From assembly GCA_049999765.1 (NCBI GenBank), contig JBNGIQ010009460.1, positions 55,564 to 84,595 on the forward strand: DNA of 29,032 nucleotides, in the 5' to 3' direction. The notes below the pieces were generated by a model. It saw only the letters and a list, made by a program, of their open reading frames with translations. It did no database searches and was not told the origin of the DNA. Made by a program: the position numbers and the translations under genes. Below, one piece after another: positions 1-9,253 of this stretch (positions are counted from its first letter, which is position 1; every line of letters starts with the position of its first letter). Source of the DNA: Phaeoceros laevis. Lineage: Eukaryota; Anthocerotophyta; Anthocerotopsida; Notothyladales.

Positions 1-817
1 GTGATGTGTGCAGCTTTGGGGTGGTTATGTGGGAGTTGGTAACTTTGCAGCTGCCTTGGAATGGACTAAGTCCCCCTTAGGTTTGTGAAGCATGCATTAT
101 GACTTCGGTTGTATTATCTGCGCAAAACAAAATGAGTGACTTGTAAATCCACTAGTATATATAGAAAAGACGTTGGGGTTTGGTAGCTCAACCAAATTGA
201 AACTAGGAAGACATGTGGGAAATGGAAGATATTTTGCCTTAGAGAATAGTTTAGAAGGATTGTATGCCAATAGCAAAACGTGAGACAGTTGCATTGACAA
301 CAATTAAACATCCAAATGCCTCATCCTAGCCTAACTATTTTTTCTGCCCAGCTTGTCGGCCTGGCTAAGCCTGGCTAGATATCTAACCACCTACTCGCTA
401 TTGGCTACTTAAGTCGCTTCACCTAGCTACCTGCCCTAATAGACTTCTACCTTCTTGTCCTCCATGTGCCTGATTTAATTTGCGAGAGATCTTCAGCAGC
501 ACTTGGTTGTAGGACATATTGAGATATTGGGTTTCCTACTGCCTTTTGCTGATAGCCATCCATGAGTGGTGCCTCATCTGTTTGGGGGTGATGGAGGTGC
601 GGCAATATAAATCTTATACTCTCTATTGGGGTAAGAGAAGAGAGTAAAATCTATCCAATGTGCGTCATATCTGTGAATAGTAACTACCACTACTACTAAT
701 CCATAGTAGGCTCCTTCTAGATTGGGTATTGACCGCAAGTGCTAATCATACAAATGAATATATGATTGTAGGTTGTGGTTGACCGTGTACTTTTTTTTGC
801 GAGATTGTACAAGGGAC
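1..817. other. left flank without recognisable gene
   Basis: No coding region, RNA gene or transposon end could be recognised here. The sequence is moderately AT-rich. The reading frames are short, overlap on both strands, and resemble no protein family I know. The stretch stops at an assembly gap, so a partial element cannot be excluded. Confidence 0.5.
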
Positions 818-917
818 NNNNNNNNNNNNNNNNNNNNNNNNNNNNNNNNNNNNNNNNNNNNNNNNNNNNNNNNNNNNNNNNNNNNNNNNNNNNNNNNNNN
901 NNNNNNNNNNNNNNNNN
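818..917. other. assembly gap of 100 N
   Basis: A run of exactly 100 N. This round number is normally a scaffolding placeholder of unknown true length. Any frame crossing it is meaningless. Confidence 0.98.
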
Positions 918-1700
918 GCCATCTCCCTAGCCAGTACTTGTGTAACTATATTCATTTAATGTTCAACGACTAATAAAAGCACCCTACTCATGTTTCTGGT
1001 GCGAAACTTTGGTAGTTTCAGGAAACGTGAAGAAACTCCAAGAAAAGTGTGAAACGTTTTGACAATTCTCCTTTTCGTACAACTAAGAATCGTAGGGTTG
1101 TGCTATTTCATCACATATATAACATATCAGGGATGGTTGTAGGGTATAAAAGCTGAAGAAAGAATAGGTGGCATCATTTACATCTTTTCATTGTCTTCGC
1201 GGTAAATACTAAATTCCAAAAGTTCCAACATTTATCATCATCGGGCTACTGCGAAGGTAACGTATCGTTGCTATGTGTCTAACCGTCCACCTTTTTGTTG
1301 AGTGGGCAGTCAAGAATGGGGGGGGAATGTGGGGCGATTTATTGGAAGTAGAAGAAGTCTAAGGTATTTATGGTGTTTGACTGGGAAGCTGTGTCCAGCA
1401 AGAAAGTGGAGATTCTGTAAAATGCCTGTCCACAGCTTCGGTACAAGTTGTGCCAACGAGTGGGCGCGATGTCGACCGCAGCCGTCGCCGGCGTCTCGTC
1501 AAGTGCTCGAACCTGTAGGACCGGGTTCCGATGCACCCACAGTACCTACACCACCTGGCTCGGCAAGCAGGAACGCACAAGGTAACAAGCCTGAAGGAGT
1601 CAAGGGCTCCTATTTCCGGAGCTTCAAGAGGCGGTTCCGACCCATCCGCATGAGGGAGGAAAAAGTCGACCACAGTTGACTGTGTGGCAGCCGATTTTTT
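918..1700. other. intergenic region upstream of the DMP gene
   Basis: There is no recognisable gene. An open frame of 125 codons on the plus strand (1302-1679) and overlapping minus-strand frames have low-complexity, arginine- and proline-rich translations with no known motif. They end just before a plausible core promoter. I read this as upstream regulatory or neutral DNA. Confidence 0.45.
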
Positions 1701-1735
1701 GGTACGTGGTTTTGCCCAAGCACTATAAATAAACG
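1701..1735 (+). promoter_or_regulatory. putative core promoter (TATA box and ACGTGG motif) of the DMP gene
   Basis: A TATAAATA motif at 1724-1731 lies about 360 bp upstream of the DMP start codon. A TACGTGG motif (ACGT core, as bound by plant bZIP/bHLH factors) sits at 1703-1709, about 20 bp before it. The spacing would put the transcription start near 1755 and give a 5' leader of roughly 330 nt. This rests on motif match and position only. Confidence 0.4.
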
Positions 1736-2084
1736 TCCTCCTCCCTTGTACAGTGGGTGGCTCACGAGAACGACATCCCACCAACGAGATACTGAGTTGC
1801 TGCCGATTTCCTCACGCCAAGTCGCTCTGCGGGAGATGCGTGTCGATTGATGCAATGTTGGCTCTGATCATGACCTGCGAGTCGTGTTCTTCCGAATCAT
1901 CATGAGAGGCACAACTATTTTGGCAGCAGTAGAGCAGAAGAGGAGGCAGAAGAAGGCAGTGATTCACATATAGGTGAGCTGACCGGGCACCCTGCGTGCC
2001 CCTGCCTGTGAAAAGCTCTTCGTGTTTCTGCTTGAGAAGTCCCCTGCATGACTCTCTTCTAGGTGAGCACACAAAGCAGGCTCA

Positions 2085-2870
2085 ATGGCAGTCCGCGCAT
2101 CATCGGAACCAGGTGTGAAGCCGGAGGTGCAGTCATTCGAGGTGGACGAGAAGTCCAAGATTTACGTGGTCCTGAATGGGGCTCTCAAGGGGGCAGCCCA
2201 CTTGGCCAATCTTCTTCCCACAGGCTCCTACTCCATCTTCCTCATTCTGGCGCCGGTGCTTTCCGACAACGGGCACTGCCTCGACCAACCTATCCGCAAG
2301 TTGCTGCTCGCAGCTCTGCTCGTCTGCTGCTTCACCTTCTGCCTCGCATCCTGCTTCACCGACTCCTTCAAGACGCTCAACGGCACCATCTACTACGGCA
2401 TCGTCACTCTGCAGGGGCTGTGGACTCCGCAGCTGTCCAAACAGATTGCCATGTGCCCCAAGTACAGGCTCAAGGTCAAGGACGTTGTGCACACTGTGCT
2501 GGTCCTCCTGGTGTTTGCCACTGCCAGCCTCCTGAACGAGAATGTCATCAGCTGCCTCTTCAACGGCCAAATTAGCAGGCTGGTGGCTTCGGGGGTGCCC
2601 CCCCTGGTTGGCTTCGTTGTCAGCGTCATCTTCATTTTCATGCCGTCGGAGAGACATGGGATTGGGTATCCTGTTGTGGAGACTGAGGCAGTGCAGGCAG
2701 CTGCGGACATCGCTTCTTCTCTTCACACATTTGCCGAGGATGACGATGAAGCTGAAAAGGCGGACAAGGTCCACCTGGACAAGGTTCACCCTGGAGGGAA
2801 GTCCATGGCCAAAGTACATCCGCTTGCGGTGGGGCTCTCCAAGTCTCGGAAAGGGACCAGAGAGAGTTGA
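2085..2870 (+). CDS. DMP: DMP (DUF679) family membrane protein
   Basis: An intronless 261-residue frame, the usual size and structure for the plant DUF679 membrane protein (DMP) family. The sequence shows four hydrophobic segments, at about residues 43-60, 72-90, 134-150 and 171-186. It carries the family signature after segment two (CFTDSF, then a GTIYYG stretch and the LWTPQ loop) and the terminal motif FMPSERHGIGYP (about 185-196). Family members are four-pass endomembrane, tonoplast or plasma-membrane proteins; some act in membrane remodelling, senescence or sperm-egg fusion, but the role of this copy cannot be told. The C-terminal tail (about 217-261) is unusually long and hydrophilic, with an acidic run followed by repeated KVH(P) units. 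The start is the first ATG that leads into the conserved region. The gene converges on the CDCA7 gene. Confidence 0.9.
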   Translation: MAVRASSEPGVKPEVQSFEVDEKSKIYVVLNGALKGAAHLANLLPTGSYSIFLILAPVLSDNGHCLDQPIRKLLLAALLVCCFTFCLASCFTDSFKTLNGTIYYGIVTLQGLWTPQLSKQIAMCPKYRLKVKDVVHTVLVLLVFATASLLNENVISCLFNGQISRLVASGVPPLVGFVVSVIFIFMPSERHGIGYPVVETEAVQAAADIASSLHTFAEDDDEAEKADKVHLDKVHPGGKSMAKVHPLAVGLSKSRKGTRES

Positions 2871-3251
2871 CTCGTTTGCCCTCACAGGAACGGTTGATCC
2901 CAAGGCTGAAGGACCCGAAAAGCAACATATGAATATACAATGGCGAGAAGGAATGACGCCCGAGGATGATTCCGAGAACCAGCATCCATGGTAAGGTGAA
3001 ATAGGTCCAACGGCGAAAGTACACGCACCTCAGCGGCACCTGGCACAAAACAGCTTCGGCCTCTAAAAATTGCGTAGTTGTGTTTCGGCAGGAAGGAAAA
3101 AAACAGCCGTAGGTGGAATCTGGTGTAGACATCAGCAATATGTACAGGAGTTTGACGCAACTACAAGCGCAGTCTTTCTTCGATGTCCGTTTTCAGTCTA
3201 GAGGAGAGGAAGGCCACGAATCTGCATTGTCTTTGACTTACCATCCACTTG
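2871..3251. other. short convergent intergenic region
   Basis: This 381-bp stretch holds the 3' ends of two convergent genes (DMP on plus, CDCA7-like on minus). I see no independent gene. A clear poly(A) signal was not identified for either gene. Confidence 0.6.
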
Positions 3252-4930
3252 TCAGGCAACAGATATAGACCTGCTTTTTTTTGAAAGCGACGGCAGTCCT
3301 GATGAGAAGCTAAGGGATTGACGGGTTGGAGCTCGTGCAGACTCATCTACCCCTGTCGAGATCTTCGCCCTACAGTGTTGCTCGGAAAAATGTTTGTTTG
3401 CAGAGTTTCTCTCGGCCGAGTCTTCCTCAATAGAGCCTTCCTCTTCCTCAGCAGAGCCTTCCTCTTCCTCAACAGAGCCTTCCTCTTCCTCAGCAGAGCC
3501 TTCCTCTTCCTCAGCAGAGCCTTCCTCTTCCTCAGCAGAGCCTTCCTCTTCCTCAGCGGAGCCTTCCTCCGCAGAAAGCTTGGGCTTACTGTCCGTCACT
3601 CCAGGCACCTCCTTCGGTACAGTTGGAGGAGCTCGCCGGGTGTAGATCAGGTAATGTGCGACAGACTTGTACCCCAGAGCCTTAGCCTGGAACAACGAAA
3701 TGCTCAGCATTTAACAAGCAAGAACGTGAAGAAGACTGCACAGGTTTAACCTACGCAGTAACCTCGCCCACAAGGGTGGAAGCATCACATGAAGCTGAAC
3801 TTCAGGACATACCAGTCTGTAGAGCATGCCTGTAGGTGCCCAGCCTCGCTTTGGCCGGCAAAAGCTGCAATTGCAAATACCTCGGCAGACAGGGCAGACC
3901 CACTTCTCGTTCTTCCGTGTCTCCAGGATATTCTCGCCATACCTGCGTCCATCAGACTGTCAAATTGTGCCGAGCAACTGACACAGTAGGGAGGACCAAT
4001 ACTAGATACGGATAAATACGGACAGCGAGTGCTGTAAGAGATGGCCTGCCTGGTAAAGAGACAGTCGCCACAGAACTGGCCCTGGAGGGCCTCGCAATGA
4101 CTGCACCAAGTTCGCAGTCCAAGAGTCTTTTGCCTGCAAGACACAAGCACGGACAAACACAAGCACGGACAGGTATCAAAGCTTGGAACTTTTGGATAGA
4201 TTGTGAAAGAAAAACCGAGAGAACGCGTTGCAAAAATGGAAGCGCACCTGCACTGGTGGCAGGTCTTGCCATTTACTGGATCGTAAATCCGAGTTTTCCT
4301 GTCAGGATTGTAGCCATCAAGAGTTAGCTCCCATTCTTGTTCATAGCTTCCCAGCAGCTTCTCATGCTCTTCGGTGTAGTACTCAGGCTGTGTTCCCTCA
4401 GGGGCCTCCCTTTCCCTCTTTGTGCTCGTCTGCCGCGATTGCCGCGTGCGATTTATTTCCCGCTCCGAGAGCTCTTTGTACGTAGGCACTGGAGTACCTT
4501 GCAACCTGTGGCGCAACACCAAAGATCTTAACCATCTTGAAGATGCACAACCAGGAAATAGAGGAACAAGAGTATTGTAATCGATCAAGGCATTTAACTC
4601 TTGTCAGAAGCTGACGTACCTGGACGAGCGGCGGGCCGGAAGTGGTGCCACAAGCTGCTTGAAGGAGGGATTTTTCCTTGGGACCTTCTTTGCCCTGCCA
4701 CTGTGATGAAGAGCTTCCACGGACTCAAGCAGCCCCAAAGCAGCCATCCGTCTCTCATTCTCTGCAATGTTGGCTTGCCGCTCCTGCTCGTACTCGCAGA
4801 CCTCGGGCTCTCCGACTGCATCCTCCGCGGCGCTGGAGCGAGTCCTCTTCCCCCCCATTTCTTGAATACCTTTCTTGCAAACCGCGAGTGTTGCGCACGA
4901 ATTGCAGCGCCGCTTCTTCAAATGAGCCAA
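3252..4930 (-). CDS. CDCA7: CDCA7-like zinc-finger protein
   Basis: Spliced model on the minus strand: 4930-4620, 4505-4248, 4133-4050, 3942-3813, 3686-3252; 405 residues. The zf-4CXXC_R1 domain is complete: CHQCRQKT, CSHC, GQFCGDC, RYGE, WVCPVCRGICNCSFC, then GWAPTG. Residues equivalent to human R274, G294 and R304, which are mutated in ICF syndrome, are all conserved. CDCA7 proteins bind DNA and recruit the HELLS/DDM1 remodeller for DNA methylation; that role is inferred from family. The N-terminus holds an ERQANIAENERRM helix typical of the family. A second Met at residue 25 (4858) is an equally good start. Intron 3 appears to use a GC donor: the exon ends ACCAG and the next bases are GCAGGC. 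The last exon adds an acidic Glu-rich repeat tract. ERV46-like lies upstream on the same strand. Confidence 0.88.
3432..3570 (-). repeat. 21-bp coding tandem repeat in CDCA7-like (EEEEGSA heptads)
   Basis: Six near-identical 21-bp units (3432-3557) and a shortened seventh (3558-3570). On the minus strand each unit encodes a seven-residue EEEEGSA-type heptad, so gain or loss of a unit keeps the frame. Differences between units are single substitutions (for example one unit gives Val for Ala). This is a candidate length-variable acidic tract just after the zinc-finger domain. Confidence 0.93.
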
Positions 4931-5552
4931 AGCCGCTGACCTGATTCCTCACAGTAGCATCCAGCTTGAATTGCTAGCTGGAGTACTTGCCATCGTGCTC
5001 AACCATCACTCGCAGCTTCGCACCCAACGCTGCTAGCGCTTCCTGCCAGCTTGTTCTCAAGGGAAGTCGTCTTCCAGTTCCACGCCTGGTGGGAGGCCAG
5101 TGGAATGGAGTGTACTGCTGTTGCGTATCTTCGTTACAAGATTACATGCACCAGTACCAAGCACGGTTTTACGCCCGGCGCGGCTACCGTCAGATCTGGG
5201 TCCATCGACGGCTCAGTTGCGTCCTGGTAGCTTGGCGCCAAACCGACTTACCCTAGACAGTCTCGAAGTTAGTGAGCAGTTATTGCATCCGCCTAAAAAT
5301 ATACAAGGGGATTATTAGATCTGCCGTCACTCTCATTCGAACTCCAGGGCTACTAGCCGTTGCTGAGTACACGTGTCGAACAACACATTTCAATAATCTG
5401 GTGTACATGTGCCCAAATGTATTTCCACGACAATGAATGAACTAACCTAATCTTGTCCCTACCTACATCACACGCTGGGCCAAAATTGCTAATTTACTCC
5501 TGAAGAAAAACATCTGCTGCTTCGATTCACTCTGAGGACAATCGTTCGAGGC
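4931..5552. other. intergenic region between ERV46-like 3' end and CDCA7-like 5' end
   Basis: About 620 bp between two genes on the minus strand. It must hold the ERV46-like terminator region and the CDCA7-like promoter. I see no protein family in the short frames, and no convincing TATA box. Confidence 0.5.
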
Positions 5553-8210
5553 TCAGCTAAATTTGCCAATCTCAATTTTCTTCTTGATTGCGCGCTGCCC
5601 ATGGTATACGAATGCGTCAATGATGCCAGCAACAGTGAAGATTCCTGCGTGGTCAACACGGATCAGGCATAAGCTCTTCAAGAACCAGAAGAACCGCCCT
5701 AGTACGCAATCACGAAATCTTCCAAGTACCTCCGACTATAGCACAAACGTTGGTCAGAAAATGGAGAAAGGACGTCCTTTGTTCCGTGAACTCCACCTGG
5801 AGGTCATGTCACTCATCCAGCGTCACTTGTGCTGAACGTATCAAAGAGCCGTGTCAACACGAACACGACAGAGAATTCGGAACTGGAATCACGCAGTCAG
5901 CTGGAGTACCTTGATCGGTGACAGGTCGTAGAAAAAAAACACTCCAGGCAGAGAACTTCGTATCCCAGGGATGACTTGCCTTGCATTCTCTGTCACCGAA
6001 AACTGCACAGTTCACAAGATGGGATCAGTTGCAAGCCAGTAGGAATGAAAATCGAATCCTGTGTAGACCATTCTACGACCCTACACTGTACCTGATTTGT
6101 GTTTATCTTATGGCCCCGGGCATCCGTATACACAGTTGGCACCACCTAAGGTTATCAGTAAGTCAGATGAGCATTAATCTGCACTCGCAAAGAAACGGGA
6201 CCGGTGTAGAAGTGCGCGAAGAGAAACTTCGAACTTATTGCGCACCTTCAAAAAGTATTGATACATAACAGATTGGAGATGTTGAGTTTGATGCACTCTG
6301 CACATAATTCACAGGAAGCCCGTCTATAATTGCTGCTTCGTATACAGAACAGCAAAATGCCACGCCAGTAACAACTTGCACAACCATAAAAAAACAACAA
6401 ACACTTCCCTTATGTGCAGAAAGTGAACCGTCACAGACGGAAGCAAACAAATGGGGGAGGAAAAAAACTCACCCATCCAATGGATTGAAGATCCCAGGAA
6501 AGTGAGCGCCAAAGGTCAGCTCGTTGATTGTATGACTTACCTGCGGTAGAAGATAAGCCATCGAGTGCTCAAATTGCTCTGACATAGTTAAGGTCAAAAC
6601 GGAAAAACAGGCTCGTCAAGGATTCGGACATTACATTAAAAGCGTCCTTTCCAAAAACTTGCGTATCATGCACGTGCACGTTCGACTGCTGGAAACTCTT
6701 CCCGGGAGCAAAGTGGAAGTTTCCTGCCACTTTATTCACCTCCAGAGATCCATAAACGTTGCACCCTTCCCCTTCCTGTTCTTTTATCTTCTGCATAAAG
6801 CCTTCTCGCTTGCACTGCAGGCAACATGGTGTTATACAGACAGAACATTCAAGTAGCACGGATTGCCAGCTCAAACATCATGATTCCTGCTTGTTGAATC
6901 AGCTACTAGGAGGTGCATGTTTTACAAGCAACACCTGATCGATAAGGTCAGCATTGGTCAAGGCCCAGCCTTTTCTTCTGTAGGCTTCTCGGACCTCATC
7001 ACAATTGTTGCAGCAGTCCGTGTCACTCTGATACCACCGAACACATCAGTCACTTCCATGTTATCAACTTACTGTGCAGAGTGTTATTACACAGAAAAAA
7101 GAGCTATTGCAAGCATGTAGGATGAGAACAGCATTACCGACTCGGCACCAAAACATGAGCCGCAGTAGGTTTCATTGTGCTCTAACCTGCCCCCGTGTCT
7201 TTGAAGTGGTTTATCAACCTACAAGCAATAACAGCACCTCAACAAGGTGTCACCAAAGACACTAATAACCAAAGTGCCCCATGGAAAGGCTGAAGCTACA
7301 AACCTTTGGCTCATTCACACTATCCCGCTCTACTTTAATCACTTCTCCGCTGGGGTCAAGTCGCTTTTTAAATATATTATGCCTCTACACGAACAATCGA
7401 CACAAAGTAAGCCCTTATGAATTCCCTCTTTAGCGGAACCTTCCAGCAAACGACTTCAGAAAGCACTGTAAGGATCAACATACCACATCGAGGTGCTGCT
7501 CCCCGCTTATGTCCATGGCATCCAGACTGACGACAGAGCATGCAAGGGCTGGAAATGTGATGTCTAACTGCGACATCAAGTAGAAAAACACTTATAGCTG
7601 AAACAGAAGAGGGACTTCCACAATCATCCCTAAAACCAGTGGCAGCAGATACCAAACAAACATTACATTGATCTGCAGAGTTTCTCCCCTCGAAGTGTCC
7701 ACGACTAGCTGATTCTGAGTCTGATGATGCAAATACAATCCTATATACGTTCCAGCAAAACAGAGGAGTTAAAGACCTGTTTCTTTGAAGGACTGACACT
7801 CCCTTCAATCATAAGAGAATACTTAATATGGAAATTCAGAAGGAACCGGTATGTTAAGAATCTATTCTCAGCAGCCCAACAGCACTATGCCTAGAAATAT
7901 CCACTTTGCAGCGATGAACGCAAGGACACGCAAGGAAAGCGGAAAAACAAGGAAACACTATGGACGACTGTTCTGTACCACAAAACTCTTCAGAAGTAGT
8001 TGCGCTAAAACTAAGGATCAAAATACTTTCCTTAAAACGGACACACAGCACAAACGACGAGAGATACGTACGCAGCTCATTGCTGAAAAGAAGGATCATA
8101 AGTAAGGAAGAGATGATGGTGATGAAACCCCCAGCCAACGTCCGCTTGTAGAAATCTTCGTTGATCTTAGGGTAGGCATCAAGCTGCCTGAACTTGTTGA
8201 GGACCTGCAT
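5553..8210 (-). CDS. ERV46: ERV46/ERGIC3-like ER-Golgi cargo receptor subunit
   Basis: Thirteen exons on minus: 8210-8052, 7720-7667, 7567-7484, 7384-7304, 7218-7138, 7027-6935, 6814-6635, 6540-6473, 6297-6246, 6145-6092, 6002-5910, 5796-5730, 5644-5553. All phases agree; 385 residues, the usual plant length. It starts with the family motif RQLDAYPKINEDFYKRTL, then a first membrane segment (about 27-44). A large luminal domain holds YCGSC (145-148) and DCCNNC (157-162) cysteine pairs, GCNVYG, and AGNFHFAPGKSF. FFFYDLSPIK and a second membrane segment precede a short lysine-rich tail. Erv46 works with Erv41 as a COPII/COPI-cycling receptor that returns ER residents from the Golgi; the cysteine cluster is typical of Erv46 and absent from Erv41. 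The promoter region is shared with the ERV41-like gene on the other strand. Confidence 0.95.
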
Positions 8211-9253
8211 GATTCCTCCCCTTCTAAAGTGGCAGCCCTCGTTAATTACACCAGGGAATATTTGTGCTTAATCCAGCTACAAACACCACTTTCTCATCGT
8301 TCGCTCCAGGCCCTCACTGACACTTGTAATCACACACTACCCCTAATCAGGTAGCTTCGAGAATCCACTGGCAACACCAAGTAGCTGCTGCTCAGCCCCA
8401 GGGCCTACTCTTCTGCCAACAGCCGTCCATCTCCCTCCGAATTTCCGCTGCAAACCAAGCCGAATTCGACCTGACTGTTGATCACAATAAAAGGAATCCC
8501 TCCAACCGAATGCGACCTGCTCAATGATGACTACGAGCCAGCCGATGGCACTAATTCAGCGAACGTGGTTACGCGGGATCCTAGCTGCACCTCTAACAAC
8601 TGAAGATTCCACCTTATAAAGCTAGCTGGCCCAGACGGAAGGGCCGACTGTAGCTGCCTCGGCTTCAAGTCCAGCTTTCACCGCTGCGTAATTTGGGGTC
8701 TTGGTCCCCGGGCCTCGAGAGCCGGCCCCGAAACTTAAAAAAATATCGGATTCCTATGTCAAGGTTTAAAACTTCAGACGGCATCGGTATATGGTCTCTC
8801 GGCAGCTCTTTCAGCGTGATCCTTCGACGTTACACGGCAGCTCTTGCAGCGTGATCCTTCGACGTGACACGGCTATACGCGTCACCGCATGAAGTGTCCT
8901 CGCATAATTACTACTGATTGCAGTTGCTTGTGACGACAATTCGCCTTCAACTTGGAGGATACAGGATTGCAGCTCCTAAGGAAGGAATGAAGCAATAATG
9001 ACTGGATACGAGGCAGGATTCGCGTGCCTGTGTGAGTGGGTTTGACTGGCAAATTGCTACGGCAGCCACCGAAGTTTTTGTCGATGCAGCGCGCTGCCGC
9101 GTTGGAGTGGATTAGACGTTCGCACAGTAGACTTAGAAGGTGCTCTTGACGTTCTTTTGCAGGATATGTTTCATGTCGGGATTGTCAGCTGCTGGGATTC
9201 ATGCTGACTGAATTTTCACTTTTCATTCAGGTGAGAATTAGGGCTCTGGAAAG
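8211..9253. promoter_or_regulatory. shared divergent promoter region of ERV46-like and ERV41-like
   Basis: A 1,043-bp region between two start codons that point away from each other. No gene was recognised inside it. It includes a 35-bp tandem duplication (8800-8869) with an ACGT core. Both 5' leaders must lie here; a non-coding leader intron on either side is possible. That it acts as one bidirectional promoter is inferred from layout. Confidence 0.6.
8800..8869. repeat. 35-bp tandem duplication in the divergent promoter
   Basis: Two adjacent 35-bp copies (8800-8834 and 8835-8869) differ at two positions. The second copy ends GACGTGACA and the first GACGTTACA, so each has an ACGT core. The start of a third copy (CGG) follows. 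ACGT cores are bound by plant bZIP factors, including ER-stress regulators, but a full UPR element (TGACGTGG) is not present. Confidence 0.9.

Noticed and set aside
1302-1679. 125-codon plus-strand frame left of the DMP promoter
   Set aside because: The translation has no recognisable domain, long frames on the opposite strand overlap it, and it ends before a plausible TATA box. It looks like chance.
2133-2903. 256-codon frame antisense to the DMP gene
   Set aside because: It is the mirror of a GC-rich coding region. The sense strand encodes a clear DMP protein, and the antisense translation is low-complexity.
3318-3749. Plus-strand Leu/Phe/Arg repeat and Ser-rich repeat frames
   Set aside because: Both are shadows of the 21-bp repeat that encodes acidic heptads in the CDCA7-like gene on the minus strand.
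7377-7808. 143-codon minus-strand frame within ERV46-like
   Set aside because: It runs across true exons and introns of ERV46-like in mixed frames. Only fragments match the family, and they are explained by the spliced model.
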